DNA of 64,000 nt from Obesumbacterium proteus (GTDB lineage Bacteria; Pseudomonadota; Gammaproteobacteria; Enterobacterales; Enterobacteriaceae), in NCBI RefSeq assembly GCF_001586165.1, contig NZ_CP014608.1, positions 4,030,001 through 4,094,000 on the forward strand, in the 5' to 3' direction. A program made the position numbers and the translations under genes. A model generated the notes under the pieces. The model searched no databases, was not told the origin of the DNA, and saw only the letters and a list, made by a program, of their open reading frames with translations. This document shows positions 9,019 through 18,191 of this stretch, in pieces (the stretch's first letter is position 1; every line of letters begins with the position of its first letter).

Positions 9019-9648
9019 TTAAAACCCATTCTTAATCCCTTTCATATCAGGCAGCTTATGCGCTATCCCTTTATGACAGTCGATACAGGTTTTTCCGTCC
9101 TGAATGGCTTGGTCGTGCATTTTTCCTGCTACGGTTTTCTGTGCCGTGAAGTCCATGTATTCAAAGTTGTGGCAGTTACGACACTCCTGAGAATCATTGC
9201 CTTTCATACGTGCCCATTCATTTTCAGCCATCACTAAACGATGTGCTTCAAACTTTTGCGGCGTATCAATCAAGCCAAAAGCTTTAGCGTACAGCTCTTT
9301 ACTGGCCTTGATTTTACGTACAATTTTAGGCACCCACTCATGTGGAACATGGCAATCTGGGCAGGTTGCGCGCACACCGCTGCGGTTGGTGTAGTGAACG
9401 GTATCCATATATTCCTGATACACGTTGTCGCGCATTTCATGGCAGCTGATACAGAACTTTTCCGTATTCGCCATTTCCATACCGGTATTGAAACCGCCCC
9501 AGAAAATAATCCCGGCGACAAAACCCAGCAGCAGCAGCGTGCCTAAAGCCAAACGGCTTGGGCGACGCCACCATTGCCACACGCGGCGAATCATGCCCGG
9601 TTTTTTCTGCTCGGTCGGCTTGTTGTCTACTTCTTTATTATCCAGCAT
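9019..9648 (-). CDS. napC: NapC, membrane-anchored tetrahaem cytochrome c
   Basis: Quinol oxidase of the periplasmic nitrate reductase pathway; it passes electrons from the quinol pool to NapB/NapA. The N-terminal membrane anchor is near residues 33-55 (LALGTLLLLGFVAGIIFWGG). Four CxxCH haem sites follow: CISCH, CPDCH, CRNCH and CIDCH. The product is 209 residues, slightly longer than the E. coli protein at the N-terminus. It is last in napFDAGHBC, 11 nt after napB. The ccm cytochrome-maturation genes that follow in E. coli are not here. Confidence 0.97.
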   Translation of the reverse strand: MLDNKEVDNKPTEQKKPGMIRRVWQWWRRPSRLALGTLLLLGFVAGIIFWGGFNTGMEMANTEKFCISCHEMRDNVYQEYMDTVHYTNRSGVRATCPDCHVPHEWVPKIVRKIKASKELYAKAFGLIDTPQKFEAHRLVMAENEWARMKGNDSQECRNCHNFEYMDFTAQKTVAGKMHDQAIQDGKTCIDCHKGIAHKLPDMKGIKNGF

Positions 9649-9659
9649 AGCGGCTCCTG

Positions 9660-10121
9660 TTACTGCCCAAAGCCCGGTGCGGCCTGGAAGCTATTACCTA
9701 CAATCGGTGGTGCATCACTTTGCGGTACGTGGCATTGCAGACAGAAGTAACGACGTGGCGCAACTTCTCCCAGCACTTTGCCGTTAGCATCCATAAAGTG
9801 AGTTGGGCTAATGCGCGGCGCACCGGTGGTACGGTAATGCTCAACGCCGTGGCATTGCAGGCAGCGGTTGGTATTTTTGCTAATCTGATAGCCATCTACG
9901 CTATGCGGGATCATCGGCGGCTGGTTTACATAGTTCAGCGCCATACGCTCTTGCTGCTTAGGCATTTTAATCTGCCCTTCTGCCGTTCCCGAAACTTCCG
10001 GTGATTGACTTAAATCGACGTCGCTGGCCGCATATACAGCGCCAGCCACAGACAATGACAGCACGACGGCCTGTAACATTGCCCAAAGCGAAGCGTGCTT
10101 TTTCAGGACATTGCTCTTCAT
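9660..10121 (-). CDS. napB: NapB, dihaem cytochrome c subunit of periplasmic nitrate reductase
   Basis: Small periplasmic electron carrier that forms a complex with NapA. The 153-residue product has a Sec signal peptide (hydrophobic core LWAMLQAVVLSLSVAGAVYA, cleavage near residue 32). Two haem-binding sites, CLQCHGVEHYR and CLQCHVPQSD, are in the C-terminal half. It overlaps napH by 4 bp and lies upstream of napC. Confidence 0.96.
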   Translation of the reverse strand: MKSNVLKKHASLWAMLQAVVLSLSVAGAVYAASDVDLSQSPEVSGTAEGQIKMPKQQERMALNYVNQPPMIPHSVDGYQISKNTNRCLQCHGVEHYRTTGAPRISPTHFMDANGKVLGEVAPRRYFCLQCHVPQSDAPPIVGNSFQAAPGFGQ

Positions 10122-10987
10122 TCTTTAGCTCCCGAACGATGAAATCGGTTCTTAAATTCGAATACGTGCTCGGCACACACATCCATGCAACGCCCGCAGC
10201 TGATGCAATCTTTGCTCAGTACCAGCGGGCTATGATCGTTATTTAATACAGGCTCACGTAACACCTGAGACTCTGGACAAACGTGAAAACAATCCATACA
10301 GCGCGTGCATTTTTCTCGATGTTCGGCGCTAACACGAATAACCGCTTTAGCACCAATCACGCCATACAGCGCGCCCATCGGGCAAATGTGACCACACCAA
10401 CCATGCTCCGTCACCAGCAGGTCAAACAGGAACACCGCAAGAATCAGCCAAAGGCCGCCAAAAGCGCCGAAAATCAGGCTACGCCCAAGCAGCGCTACCG
10501 GATTCAACCATTCCCACAGCAAGGTGCCACTGATGGCACTTCCTGCCAGCACCGCCAGCAAAATGCCATAGCGTAGGCTTCGTGGCAGTGAGGCTGATTG
10601 GCGGATATTCAGCTTACGCCGCATCCACGCCGCTAAATCAGTGACCGGATTTAACGGACAAACCCATGCACAGAACGCGCGGCTGGCTATCAGGGAATAG
10701 GCCACCACAATGACCAATGTTCCTACCAAGGCCGTGAGCGCAGGCCAGTGTCCCGCAAACACACTTTCCAACATCATTAATGGATCGGTCAAAGGAACGG
10801 TTTCGAGCAGTAAACTGCCGCTGTAGTTCCCTTTTAAAATCCAAATGCCCCACCACGGCCCTGATAAAAACATCATCAAAACCGCCAGCTGGCTTAAACG
10901 GCGTAACAGCAGCCAGCGATGGCTGCGGATAATACCGTGACGTTGGCGTGCTTCAAGACCGGCCTGATTTGCACTGTTCGCCATCAT
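10118..10987 (-). CDS. napH: NapH, membrane iron-sulfur quinol dehydrogenase subunit
   Basis: Inner-membrane ferredoxin-type protein that with NapG forms a second quinol-oxidising route to NapAB. The 289 residues include about four membrane segments. Two CxxxCP motifs face the cytoplasm (CAWVCPLNP, CGHICPMGA). Two C-terminal 4Fe-4S clusters are at CTRCMDCFHVCPE and CISCGRCMDVC. It overlaps both napB and napG by 4 bp, implying translational coupling. Confidence 0.96.
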   Translation of the reverse strand: MMANSANQAGLEARQRHGIIRSHRWLLLRRLSQLAVLMMFLSGPWWGIWILKGNYSGSLLLETVPLTDPLMMLESVFAGHWPALTALVGTLVIVVAYSLIASRAFCAWVCPLNPVTDLAAWMRRKLNIRQSASLPRSLRYGILLAVLAGSAISGTLLWEWLNPVALLGRSLIFGAFGGLWLILAVFLFDLLVTEHGWCGHICPMGALYGVIGAKAVIRVSAEHREKCTRCMDCFHVCPESQVLREPVLNNDHSPLVLSKDCISCGRCMDVCAEHVFEFKNRFHRSGAKE

Positions 10988-11736
10988 TCACCTCCCTGCG
11001 GCATACGTGAAGGTAGCTGGGTACCGGACGGAACTAATGAGTGTCCAGCTTTCGCTTTCTCTTCCCACCCCAAACGGTAATGCTGTCCAAGCTCCCCGCG
11101 TGCAATCGAGAGCGGCAACACTTTGATCGCCGCCTCATCCAGTACGCAGGCCTGTTCGCATTTTCCGCAGCCGGTGCAGGCATCGCTGTGAACCGTCGGC
11201 AAGAATTTCGCATGCACGCCGGTTCGCTCGTTGCGATGCAGCTCCAGCGTGATGGCTTTATCAATCGATGGGCAGACGCGGTAACACACATCACAGCGTA
11301 AGCCTTGCCAATTCAGGCAGTTCTCATGATCGAGCAACACCGCCAATCCCATCCGCGCATCATCGATGTCGGTCAGTTTGGGATCGAGTGCCGCGCTCGG
11401 ACAAGCCACCACACAAGGAATGTCTTCACACATTTCACAAGGCGTTTGTCTCGCAACAAAATAAGGGGTGCCTGCCGAAGAAGGCGACAGCAGCGTCGCT
11501 AACTTCAGCGTGTCGTAAGGACAAGCCTGAACGCACTGCCCGCAGCGAATGCAGGCGCGCTCAAACTCACCGTCCGGCAAGGCTCCCGGTGGACGCAACG
11601 CTAAGCCATCACGCGCCTGTGATTGCTTTTGCTGCAATCCCAGAACCAACGCCAGCCCGGCTAATCCACCCGCACTGCGCACTGCATCGCGTAAAAAGCG
11701 ACGACGCGCAGGCCCTTTATCTCGTTGTTTCGTCAT
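10984..11736 (-). CDS. napG: NapG, ferredoxin-type periplasmic subunit
   Basis: Periplasmic iron-sulfur protein that partners NapH. The N-terminus has a twin-arginine signal (ARRRFLRDAV followed by a hydrophobic stretch). Four Cys clusters follow: CIRCGQCVQACP, CEMCEDIPCVVACP, CDVCYRVCP and CTGCGKCEQACV. At 250 residues it is longer than the E. coli protein, mostly at the two ends. It sits 21 nt after napA and overlaps napH by 4 bp. Confidence 0.95.
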   Translation of the reverse strand: MTKQRDKGPARRRFLRDAVRSAGGLAGLALVLGLQQKQSQARDGLALRPPGALPDGEFERACIRCGQCVQACPYDTLKLATLLSPSSAGTPYFVARQTPCEMCEDIPCVVACPSAALDPKLTDIDDARMGLAVLLDHENCLNWQGLRCDVCYRVCPSIDKAITLELHRNERTGVHAKFLPTVHSDACTGCGKCEQACVLDEAAIKVLPLSIARGELGQHYRLGWEEKAKAGHSLVPSGTQLPSRMPQGGE

Positions 11737-11757
11737 CAGGTAACGCTCCTTGCCTGA

Positions 11758-14250
11758 TTAGGCAGTCACCTTTTCAACTTTTACCGCGCATTTTTTGAAG
11801 TCAGTTTCTTTTGACAGCGGATCGGTTGCATCCAGCGTCAGGTTATTCACCAACTGAGCGGCATCGAAGAACGGCATATAAACCAGTCCTTGCGGCACAC
11901 GGTTACGTCCACGGGTTTCAACGATAGAAACCAGTTCGCCACGGCGAGAAATGACCTTCACTTTATCGCCACGACGCAGGCCACGCTGTTTCGCATCCAA
12001 AGGATGAATAAACAGCACCGCTTCTGGGAACGCACGGTGCAGTTCAGGTACGCGACGCGTCATCGAACCGGTATGCCAATGCTCCAGCACGCGACCGGTA
12101 GAAAGCCACAGATCGAATTCTTTATCTGGAACTTCAGCCGCTGGCTCAAATGGCAGCGCGAAAATCACCGCTTTACCATCTGGTTTGCCGTAGAAACGCA
12201 CGCTTTCACCGGCTTTAACAAACGGGTCAAACCCTTCGCGATAGCGCCACAGCGTTTCTTTGCCGTTCACCACTGGCCAGCGGATACCGCGTGCTTTGTG
12301 ATATTCATCGAACGGAGCCAAATCGTGGCCATGACCACGACCAAATGAGGCGTACTCTTCAAACAGCCCTTTCTGCACGTAGAACCCAAAATCACGCGAT
12401 TCATCGTTCAATTGATCGGCTAGGATCTCTTCTAACTTGAATTTGTCGACGTTGCCGTTGGCATAAAGCACATCGAACAACGTTTTACCCTTCAGCTCTG
12501 GTTTGCTGTTGATCAGTTCCGCAGGCCAAACCTCTTCTACTTTGAAGCGTTTGGAGAACTCCATCATCTGCCACAGGTCAGACTTCGCCTCACCCGGCGC
12601 TTTCACCTGCTGGTGCCAGAACTGAGTACGGCGCTCGGCGTTACCATAAGCCCCTTCTTTTTCCACCCACATTGCGGTTGGTAAAATCAGGTCGGCGGCC
12701 AAAGCGCTGACGGTTGGATACGGATCGGATACCACGATGAAGTTACGTGGATCACGCCAGCCTGGCATACGGTCAGCGTTGATGTTTGGCCCAGCCTGCA
12801 TGTTGTTGTTACACATCACCCAGTAAGCATTGAGCGTGCCGTCTTTCAGCGCACGGTCTTGCGCTACGGCGTGCAGACCCACTTTTTCTGGAATGGTGCC
12901 CGCTGGCAGTTTCCAAGTGTTTTCGGCGATCTGGCGATGTTTCTCGTTGGTCACCACCATGTCTGCTGGTAAGCGGTGGGAGAACGTCCCGACTTCACGC
13001 GCCGTACCACAGGCTGACGGCTGACCGGTCAGAGAGAACGGACCACAGCCCGGTTTGGAGATTTTGCCGGTCAACAGATGGATGTTGTAGCAAAGGTTAT
13101 TCGCCCAAACGCCGCGCGTATGTTGGTTAAAGCCCATCGTCCAGTAGGAAACAACTTTGACGTTAGGATCGGCATACAGCTTAGCCAGTGATTCCAAGGA
13201 ATCCTTTGGCACACCGGTCATTTCGGCCGTTTTCTCCAGCGTGTACTCCGCCACGAATGCTTTGTAGTCTTCAAAGCTCATTGGCTCGGAGGCATCGCTG
13301 CCCGGATTTTTCGCAGCTTTTTCCAGCGGATCGGTTGGGCGTAAGCCGTAACCGATGTCTGTTGCGCCCTTGCGAATATTCACGTGCTGCTTCATGAACT
13401 CCTGATCGACCGCATTATTCTGAATAATGTAGTTTGCGATGTAGTTCAGGATCACCAAGTCAGACTGCGGGGTGAAGATAATCGGGTTATCGGCCAGCTC
13501 AAAGCTGCGGTGTTCAAAGGTAGACAGAACCGCCACTTTGACATTTTGGTCGGTCAAACGACGGTTGGTAATGCGCGACCAGAGGATCGGGTGCATTTCC
13601 GCCATGTTTGAACCCCACAGGACGAAAGCATCGGCTTGTTCGATGTCATCGTAGCAGCCCATCGGCTCATCCATACCAAAGGTACGCATAAAGCCAACAA
13701 CCGCAGATGCCATACAGTGACGCGCATTCGGATCGATGTTGTTAGAGCGGAAACCTGCTTTGAACAGTTTGGAAGCGGCATAGCCTTCCCAAACGGTCCA
13801 CTGGCCCGATCCAAACATACCCACTGACGTTGGGCCTTTTTCTTTCAGAGAAGTTTTGAATTTCTCTTCCATCACGTCGAAGGCCTGATCCCAGGTCACC
13901 GGCGTGAATTCGCCCTCTTTGTTGTACTGACCATTCTTCATGCGCAGTAAAGGCTGCGTTAGACGGTCTTTTCCGTACATGATTTTTGGCAGGAAATAGC
14001 CTTTAATGCAGTTTAGGCCACGGTTAACCGGTGCATCTGGATCCCCTTGAGAAGCCACGATGCGACCATTTTGTGTTCCAACCAACACACCACAACCGGT
14101 ACCACAAAAACGGCACGGCGCTTTATCCCACTTAATTTCATCAGCCCCACCGACAACCGCTTTCGCGACGGTCGGAATAGTCAGCCCCGCAGCTGCTGCT
14201 GCAGCGGCGACGGCGTTGGCTTTCATGAAGTCTCGACGACTGAGTTTCAT
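11758..14250 (-). CDS. napA: NapA, periplasmic nitrate reductase catalytic subunit
   Basis: Reduces nitrate to nitrite in the periplasm at a molybdenum bis-MGD centre. The 830-residue protein begins with a Tat signal (SRRDFMKANAVAAAA). The single 4Fe-4S cluster is bound by CRFCGTGCGV and the later Cys in NRGLNCIKGYF. The Mo-ligand Cys is in NARHCMASAVVG near residue 181. The molybdopterin dinucleotide-binding domain fills the C-terminal ~130 residues. It overlaps napD, its maturation chaperone, by 4 bp. Confidence 0.98.
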   Translation of the reverse strand: MKLSRRDFMKANAVAAAAAAAGLTIPTVAKAVVGGADEIKWDKAPCRFCGTGCGVLVGTQNGRIVASQGDPDAPVNRGLNCIKGYFLPKIMYGKDRLTQPLLRMKNGQYNKEGEFTPVTWDQAFDVMEEKFKTSLKEKGPTSVGMFGSGQWTVWEGYAASKLFKAGFRSNNIDPNARHCMASAVVGFMRTFGMDEPMGCYDDIEQADAFVLWGSNMAEMHPILWSRITNRRLTDQNVKVAVLSTFEHRSFELADNPIIFTPQSDLVILNYIANYIIQNNAVDQEFMKQHVNIRKGATDIGYGLRPTDPLEKAAKNPGSDASEPMSFEDYKAFVAEYTLEKTAEMTGVPKDSLESLAKLYADPNVKVVSYWTMGFNQHTRGVWANNLCYNIHLLTGKISKPGCGPFSLTGQPSACGTAREVGTFSHRLPADMVVTNEKHRQIAENTWKLPAGTIPEKVGLHAVAQDRALKDGTLNAYWVMCNNNMQAGPNINADRMPGWRDPRNFIVVSDPYPTVSALAADLILPTAMWVEKEGAYGNAERRTQFWHQQVKAPGEAKSDLWQMMEFSKRFKVEEVWPAELINSKPELKGKTLFDVLYANGNVDKFKLEEILADQLNDESRDFGFYVQKGLFEEYASFGRGHGHDLAPFDEYHKARGIRWPVVNGKETLWRYREGFDPFVKAGESVRFYGKPDGKAVIFALPFEPAAEVPDKEFDLWLSTGRVLEHWHTGSMTRRVPELHRAFPEAVLFIHPLDAKQRGLRRGDKVKVISRRGELVSIVETRGRNRVPQGLVYMPFFDAAQLVNNLTLDATDPLSKETDFKKCAVKVEKVTA

Positions 14251-14513
14251 GGCGTATCCTCACCTTGCTCATCCTGCTGGTGATAAACCAGCGACACCGC
14301 CAGCACACCTGCCACATTGCGCGCTGACTCAATTCTGTCTAGCAATGCGTTTGAATCTTCGCTTTGCATGACAACCACTAACTTGCCTTTTTCTTGTTCT
14401 GTCGCTGCCACTTCAGTTTCTGGCATGGCGGCCAGAGCTTCTGCGACGGCGGGTACGGCTTCTGGCTTGGCTTGAACAACCAATCCACATACGTGCCACA
14501 TCTCATTGCTCAT
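14247..14513 (-). CDS. napD: NapD, NapA-specific Tat proofreading chaperone
   Basis: Small cytoplasmic ferredoxin-fold protein that binds the NapA twin-arginine signal until cofactor is loaded. The 88-residue product begins MSNEMWHVCGLVVQAKPEAV and has the LVVVMQSED core strand typical of NapD. It has 4-bp overlaps with napF upstream and napA downstream. Confidence 0.95.
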   Translation of the reverse strand: MSNEMWHVCGLVVQAKPEAVPAVAEALAAMPETEVAATEQEKGKLVVVMQSEDSNALLDRIESARNVAGVLAVSLVYHQQDEQGEDTP

Positions 14514-15034
14514 ACTTCATTCCTTGCTACCGCGTCGTGCGTTTCAGGCCGCGCCGCTGGCGTTATTCGAATAGCATCAACCGGGCAACCGCGAACACAT
14601 TCGCCACAGCCGGTACATTTATCTAAATCAACCGTGGGTTTTGCAATCCCGCTCAAATGCGGTGCAAAGCGGATGGCATATGGCTCGCAGGCATCCTGAC
14701 AGCTGCGGCATTCAATGCCTTTTTGCGTTAGGCAGTTCGTCTGGATTTCTGCCTGAATAGTCCAAGGCTGTGTGCGTTCAAGTTCAAAAAGCGGTAATTC
14801 ACAGGCATCAGCACAACGATGACAGAACGTGCATTCAGCGCGATGGAAGTCGATAGCAGGGAATCCGCCATCGCCCGCGATTAACACACCGGTTTCACAC
14901 TGTTCAATACAGGAATGGCAACGCGTACAACCTGCGATAAAAGCAGGCTCTGGGATTGTCCAAGGCGGACGCTGTGCGCTAGCGGGCTTGCGCCAGCGAG
15001 CACTGAGTAGATTGCGCCGAGAAAGCGTAGTCAT
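14510..15034 (-). CDS. napF: NapF, cytoplasmic ferredoxin-type protein
   Basis: Cytoplasmic protein with several 4Fe-4S clusters, thought to help assemble the NapA cluster. Cys motifs run CTRCHSCIEQCE, CTFCHRCADACE, CRSCQDACEP and CTGCGECVRGCP. The start at 15034 (MTTLSRRNLLSARW) is preferred: GGAG lies 6 nt before it and the N-terminus aligns with known NapF. A longer start at 15058 would add eight residues without better support. It is the first gene of the nap operon, divergent from narQ. Confidence 0.94.
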   Translation of the reverse strand: MTTLSRRNLLSARWRKPASAQRPPWTIPEPAFIAGCTRCHSCIEQCETGVLIAGDGGFPAIDFHRAECTFCHRCADACELPLFELERTQPWTIQAEIQTNCLTQKGIECRSCQDACEPYAIRFAPHLSGIAKPTVDLDKCTGCGECVRGCPVDAIRITPAARPETHDAVARNEV

Positions 15035-15458
15035 GGGTACTCCGGTGACATTGCTCATCCATCCTGATGAAAAACACGTACCAATAAAAATGAAAGATAT
15101 TGCTGGTCAGCGATATTGTTTTAATTTGTTGTTAGTAATAATTCTTATTTAACTAATGACCAGAAATATAGGTTTTTTCTAAGCATAAAGTATGCGGATT
15201 AGAGGATGAGTTATAATCCCCCTAAATAGGTAATTGTGGGTATCGATTGCGCGAGATCAAACCTTTTGCTGGGTTTTCGCGCACTGTATAGACCCTGCAA
15301 TCACATTTCGTTATTTACTGATTTATATAACGATTGTTTGGGTACCCTGTTATCAATAAACAGAACGGTACTAATAACCCATTTATTAAGCACCTGCACA
15401 AAAATGATGACGACCTACCGCCCTTTTTATCGCTGTCATACGAAATAGGTATATTAGA
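15035..15458. promoter_or_regulatory. napF/narQ divergent control region with FNR-like and Nar heptamer sites
   Basis: A 424-bp region serves the nap operon leftward and narQ-narP rightward. TTGCGCGAGATCAA at 15247-15260 matches the FNR consensus TTGATN4ATCAA in 8 of 10 fixed bases. On the plus strand TATAGA at 15287 sits at a distance that would place the FNR site near -45 of a narQ promoter. ATAGGTA, the complement of a NarL/NarP heptamer, occurs at 15226-15232 and at 15445-15451. The sites are motif matches only. Confidence 0.45.
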
Positions 15459-17141
15459 TTGCTCGTAAAACGTTCGGTTACCAGCACCTTGGCTAAAACG
15501 CTGGCCGCTATTGTGATCCTCTCGGTTCTCTCGACCGGCATCGCGCTTGTTACCGTAGCCAGCAGTTTAAGCGATGCCGAAGCGGTGAATATCGCAGGCT
15601 CACTGCGCATGCAAAGTTATCGTCTGGCCTATGATCTAACCAATCATCCTGATGATGTCGCCGTACATCTGGCAGAGTATGAGCAATCGATGCAGGCTCC
15701 TGCGTTGAAAAAGCTCGACCGATTCTATGTTCCATCCTCTGTTCGTGAAGAGTATAGACACCTACTGGAAACTTGGCTTTTATTAGACCAACAGCTTAAA
15801 GCTGGCAACAGTGACCAGTATCTTGCTCATGTCGCCCAGCATGTCAGCCAGATCGATCATTTTGTCTTGGTACTTCAGCATTATTCTGAGCAAAAAATGC
15901 AGCAAGTGGCGGCGATCAGTTTGCTAGGTGTTTTGATGATCGTCGGGCTGGTTTGGTTTGCGATCCGCACCACGCGTCGTGAGGTTGTCTTCCCGCTGAA
16001 TAAACTGCTCAATGCCAGCCAGCGGATGCAGAGCGGCTATTTCTCTCCGATGCAGCTGGACGTTAACCTTCCCAACGAAATTGGTGTGTTATCAAAAACA
16101 TTCATCAGAATGTCGAGCGAGCTTGAAAAGCTTTATCGCTCTCTTGAAGACAAAGTTCAGGAGAAGACAGAGAGCCTGACGCAGGCGAATAAATCACTCG
16201 GCGTGCTATTTGATTGCTCGCAAGCGCTGACCGTCAGCGAAATCACCCAGCCTAGCTTTGAGAAAGTGCTAAATATCGTGCGCACCAGCGAAGCCTTAGA
16301 TTTTCTGGAATTAGAAGTTCATGACAGCGGTAACGGTCGTTGGCTTTTACACAGCGGTCAGCTTGATGATTCAGCGTCCACTTCAGCCATACCGCTAACG
16401 TTGGACGGGCATCGGTTGGGGGAGTTACGCTGGCCTCAGCATCAACATCCCCAGCAGCAGCTGATGCAAAACGTTGCTAACATGCTTAGCCGAGGGGTCT
16501 ATTTCAACCGTGCGCAAAAACAGCAGGTTCAGCTGTTATTGATGGAAGAACGGGCGACGATTGCACGAGAATTACATGATTCGCTGGCCCAAGCGCTCTC
16601 GTTCCTGCGTATTCAGATAACGCTGCTCAAACGTTCTATTCCCAGCGACAACACCCAAGCGCAGGCAATCATTCGTGATTTTGACCAAGCGCTGTCTGAT
16701 GCCTATCGCCAACTGCGTGAATTATTGGCAACTTTTCGTTTAACTATTCAGGAAGCTGATTTGCGAGAAGCCTTACATCAGCTCTTAGCGCCATTAAAAT
16801 TGCAAACTGACGCCGTTATTACGTTAAACTGTGCCCTTTCTTCGCAGTCACTTAACGCTCAGCAGCAAGTTCACGTCTTGCAAATTGTGCGCGAAGCCGT
16901 ACTAAACGCCATCAAACACGCTCAGGCAAAACATATCGAAATACGCTGTCATTACGGGCCAGAAGGCGAAAGCGTGATCAGTATTCAAGATGACGGCGTT
17001 GGGATAGCCAGCCTTGAGGAACCCGATGGACACTACGGCCTGACGATTATGGCCGAACGGGCGACACGACTGGGTGGTGAACTGACCATCCGCACGGTGC
17101 CCCCAGCAGGTACAGAGGTTTCGTTGATTTTTCAGCACTGA
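15459..17141 (+). CDS. narQ: NarQ, nitrate/nitrite sensor histidine kinase
   Basis: Membrane sensor that detects periplasmic nitrate/nitrite and phosphorylates NarP. The 560 residues contain a first membrane segment (residues 13-33) and the nitrate-binding P-box helix (SDAEAVNIAGSLRMQSYRL, ~36-54). A second membrane segment lies near 149-167, followed by HAMP and a cysteine-poor central module. The kinase H-box is ERATIARELHDSLAQ near 365, and the ATPase domain has DDGVGI. It starts at TTG with AGGT 8 nt ahead; no better start aligns. Similarity favours NarQ over NarX, and narP follows it. In E. coli narQ also lies near acrD. Confidence 0.94.
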   Translation: MLVKRSVTSTLAKTLAAIVILSVLSTGIALVTVASSLSDAEAVNIAGSLRMQSYRLAYDLTNHPDDVAVHLAEYEQSMQAPALKKLDRFYVPSSVREEYRHLLETWLLLDQQLKAGNSDQYLAHVAQHVSQIDHFVLVLQHYSEQKMQQVAAISLLGVLMIVGLVWFAIRTTRREVVFPLNKLLNASQRMQSGYFSPMQLDVNLPNEIGVLSKTFIRMSSELEKLYRSLEDKVQEKTESLTQANKSLGVLFDCSQALTVSEITQPSFEKVLNIVRTSEALDFLELEVHDSGNGRWLLHSGQLDDSASTSAIPLTLDGHRLGELRWPQHQHPQQQLMQNVANMLSRGVYFNRAQKQQVQLLLMEERATIARELHDSLAQALSFLRIQITLLKRSIPSDNTQAQAIIRDFDQALSDAYRQLRELLATFRLTIQEADLREALHQLLAPLKLQTDAVITLNCALSSQSLNAQQQVHVLQIVREAVLNAIKHAQAKHIEIRCHYGPEGESVISIQDDGVGIASLEEPDGHYGLTIMAERATRLGGELTIRTVPPAGTEVSLIFQH

Positions 17142-17223
17142 TGGTCAGCGGCAACGGGTATTTAATTAAAATTTAATAGTAATAGGCAACGGGCCGCCCC
17201 TATTATTTATTTCGGAGCATTTT

Positions 17224-17856
17224 ATGGAAAATGAAAGCTACGCAGTTATGATCGTGGACGATCATCCGCTTATGCGTCGCGGAATTCGTCAGCTACTTGA
17301 ACTCGATCCTGCCTTTAACGTGGTAGCAGAAGCCAGCAGCGGCAGCGAAGCGATTGCATTGGCCAGTCGCGCCCAGCCCGACGTGATCTTATTAGATCTC
17401 AACATGAAGGGGCTATCGGGCTTAGATACGCTGAAGGCGCTGCGTAATGAAGGCGTTGATGCACGCATCATTATTCTCACCGTTTCAGATTCACGCAGTG
17501 ATGTTTATGCTTTAGTTGATGCCGGTGCCGATGGTTATTTACTGAAAGATAGCGAGCCAGAAACGTTGCTATCACAGATCCATCAAGCAGCAAGCGGTAA
17601 AAATGTCTTTAGCGACATCATCAGCGAATATTTGGCATCACGCACTGAGTTAACCGATCCTTTTGCCGATCTGACTGAGCGCGAACTTGATGTCCTGCAG
17701 GAAGTGGCGCGTGGCCTGTCTAATAAGCAAATCGCTTCACAGCTACATATTTCCGAAGAGACGGTAAAAGTGCATATTCGCAACCTGCTCCGCAAGCTCA
17801 ACGTGCGCTCGCGTGTGGCGGCAACCGTTTTGTATTTAGAACACAAAAATCAATAA
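17224..17856 (+). CDS. narP: NarP, nitrate/nitrite response regulator
   Basis: DNA-binding response regulator that activates periplasmic nitrate respiration genes. The receiver domain (residues 5-120) has acidic residues DD in VMIVDDHPLM, phospho-acceptor Asp in VILLDLNMKG, and Lys in GYLLKDSEPE. The LuxR-type HTH is C-terminal (LTERELDVLQEVARGLSNKQ). The 210 residues resemble NarP more than NarL. It follows narQ by 82 bp and is divergent from nap, its expected target; in E. coli narQ and narP are unlinked. Confidence 0.94.
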   Translation: MENESYAVMIVDDHPLMRRGIRQLLELDPAFNVVAEASSGSEAIALASRAQPDVILLDLNMKGLSGLDTLKALRNEGVDARIIILTVSDSRSDVYALVDAGADGYLLKDSEPETLLSQIHQAASGKNVFSDIISEYLASRTELTDPFADLTERELDVLQEVARGLSNKQIASQLHISEETVKVHIRNLLRKLNVRSRVAATVLYLEHKNQ

Positions 17857-17915
17857 CACCGACAATGAGCGATGACCACAAGGCTGTCGCTCACCCTTCT
17901 CAACGAATCCATGAA

Positions 17916-18191
17916 TTAAATCGCTGCCAGCAGTTGTTCAGCATGCTTCTTAATCCACGCTTCGTTTAGCGGCCCCCAGTTTTTCAACTGATAGTAACCA
18001 TCGTTGTTACGCACGCCCTCTTGAACAAAGTCCAGCTCAACGCCCATACCTGGTAGCGCTTTAATCACATCCTGTAAGGTTCTACGTGGCCAACCTGTTA
18101 CCTGCATAAGGTGAGGAACATTCGGCTTCTCCAGATGGCTAATCAACCAACAGAGATATAAACGTCGCGCAAACACGGGGTTAAAGTCCAT
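17916..18191 (-). CDS. Small winged-helix DNA-binding protein of unknown function
   Basis: A 91-residue protein starting MDFNPVFARRLYLCW. The segment MQVTGWPRRTLQDVIKALPG looks like the recognition part of a winged helix-turn-helix, followed by a short wing and a basic C-terminus. I recognise a family of similar enterobacterial proteins but no characterised member. The ATG at 18191 has a perfect AGGAG 5 nt ahead; an upstream in-frame GTG at 18212 would overlap that site's leader and is less likely. It is convergent with narP and faces away from the fimbrial operon, so a link to fimbrial regulation is only a possibility. Confidence 0.75.
   Translation of the reverse strand: MDFNPVFARRLYLCWLISHLEKPNVPHLMQVTGWPRRTLQDVIKALPGMGVELDFVQEGVRNNDGYYQLKNWGPLNEAWIKKHAEQLLAAI

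Noticed and set aside
17866..17893. TGAGCGA/TCGCTCA hairpin between narP and the winged-helix gene.
   Set aside because: Long 14-nt loop and no U-tract; too weak for a terminator call.
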